7,510 bases of DNA from Chloroflexota bacterium (GTDB taxonomy: Bacteria > Chloroflexota > Dormibacteria > Dormibacterales > Dormibacteraceae), in the NCBI GenBank assembly GCA_005888075.1, contig VBKD01000116.1:1-7510 (forward strand), written 5' to 3'. This document shows, piece by piece, positions 7,352 through 7,510 of this stretch. A program made the translations under genes and the position numbers. Position 1 is the first letter of the stretch, and each line of letters begins with the position of its first letter. The notes below the pieces were generated by a model, which had not been told where the DNA came from, did no database searches, and saw only the letters and a list, made by a program, of their open reading frames with translations.

Positions 7352-7380
7352 AGCTTAGTGTGTGGGCGGAGGACAAGCAA
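7352..7380 (-). promoter_or_regulatory. Putative promoter of the PucR-family gene
   Basis: TTGCTT (7375-7380) and TAAGCT (7352-7357) are separated by exactly 17 bases, with the -10-like hexamer 8 bases before the ATG at 7343. Each hexamer matches only about half of the sigma-70 consensus. There is no Shine-Dalgarno upstream of this ATG, so transcription starting at or next to the start codon would make a leaderless mRNA. The promoter lying inside the longer reading frame supports the 7343 start. Confidence 0.35.
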
Positions 7381-7395
7381 GATTGGCCGGGCGTT

Positions 7396-7408
7396 GTGGG
7401 GGGCCCAC
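7396..7408. repeat. Short inverted repeat in the divergent intergenic region
   Basis: GTGGG and CCCAC flank GGG, centred on GGGCCC. The 100-bp region 7344-7443 lies between two divergent starts, so this is a possible regulator-binding site, though such short GC arms can occur by chance. Confidence 0.25.
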
Positions 7409-7421
7409 TAGAAGGTTCACG

Positions 7422-7432
7422 ACGCAGTGCGT
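7422..7432. repeat. Perfect inverted repeat, candidate operator
   Basis: ACGCA-G-TGCGT is a perfect 5-base inverted repeat around one base. Its last base is the first base of the TAATGT hexamer at 7432-7437 and it ends 11 bases before the divergent ATG at 7444. This placement suits a repressor or autoregulatory operator. The binding protein is unknown; the neighbouring PucR-family regulator is one candidate. Confidence 0.3.
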
Positions 7433-7437
7433 AATGT
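7432..7437 (+). promoter_or_regulatory. Possible -10 element for the divergent gene (TAATGT)
   Basis: The TAnnnT hexamer lies 6 bases before ATG 7444, the spacing expected if transcription starts at the A of ATG. No Shine-Dalgarno precedes the ATG, and no clear -35 is visible. Confidence 0.3.
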
Positions 7438-7443
7438 CGAAGC

Positions 7444-7510
7444 ATGACCTACGAAGACGCGCCGGCGTGCGAGCGCCACGAGTCGAAGGTGCCGATGCAG
7501 CTGCGGACGA
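7444..7510 (+). CDS. Start of an unidentified divergent gene (3' end outside window)
   Basis: ATG at 7444 opens a frame that runs to the window end and gives 22 residues, beginning MTYEDAPACERHESKVP. Third codon positions are G or C in 21 of 22 codons, which matches real genes in this GC-rich sequence and contrasts with the intergenic DNA just upstream. The start is divergent from the PucR-family gene, with 100 bp between the two start codons. The fragment is too short to assign to a family. A leaderless start is possible, as there is a TAATGT hexamer 6 bases upstream and no ribosome-binding site. Confidence 0.5.
   Translation, partial: MTYEDAPACERHESKVPMQLRT

Overview
The window is a GC-rich bacterial chromosomal segment dominated by two genes on the minus strand: a large-subunit glutamate synthase (gltB) and, just upstream of it, a PucR/CdaR-family transcription regulator. 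High GC at third codon positions, a PucR-type regulator and start codons lacking Shine-Dalgarno sequences suggest a high-GC Terrabacteria-type lineage (Actinomycetota, Chloroflexota or Dormibacterota). That placement is inference; no rRNA or other marker gene is present.

Layout, left to right. Positions 1-471 (+) hold the C-terminal half of a Gfo/Idh/MocA-family oxidoreductase cut by the window edge. One base later, tail-to-tail, lies a small exported or lipoprotein-like gene (473-1268, -) that is split by a frameshift near 1022-1028. Twenty-two bases upstream of its start ends gltB (1291-5550, -), a 1419-residue class II amidotransferase/FMN/3Fe-4S enzyme with its key residues in place. After an 80-bp spacer comes the PucR-like regulator (5631-7343, -). 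A 100-bp intergenic region (7344-7443) with two short inverted repeats separates it from the probable start of a divergent gene (7444 onward, +), which runs off the window.

How the parts may work together: GltB makes glutamate from glutamine and 2-oxoglutarate and normally needs the GltD subunit for NAD(P)H-derived electrons. No gltD is present here, although the FMN-domain sequence looks like the NADPH type. The adjacent co-directional PucR-family regulator is a plausible local nitrogen or amino-acid regulator of gltB, but this is inferred only from position. Several start codons have a TAnnnT hexamer 6-9 bases upstream and no convincing ribosome-binding site, which fits leaderless transcription.

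I see no mobile element, CRISPR array, tRNA, rRNA or phage feature. I also see no convincing novel multi-gene system; the oddities are the broken exported protein, the orphan and compact GltB, and the start-site architecture.
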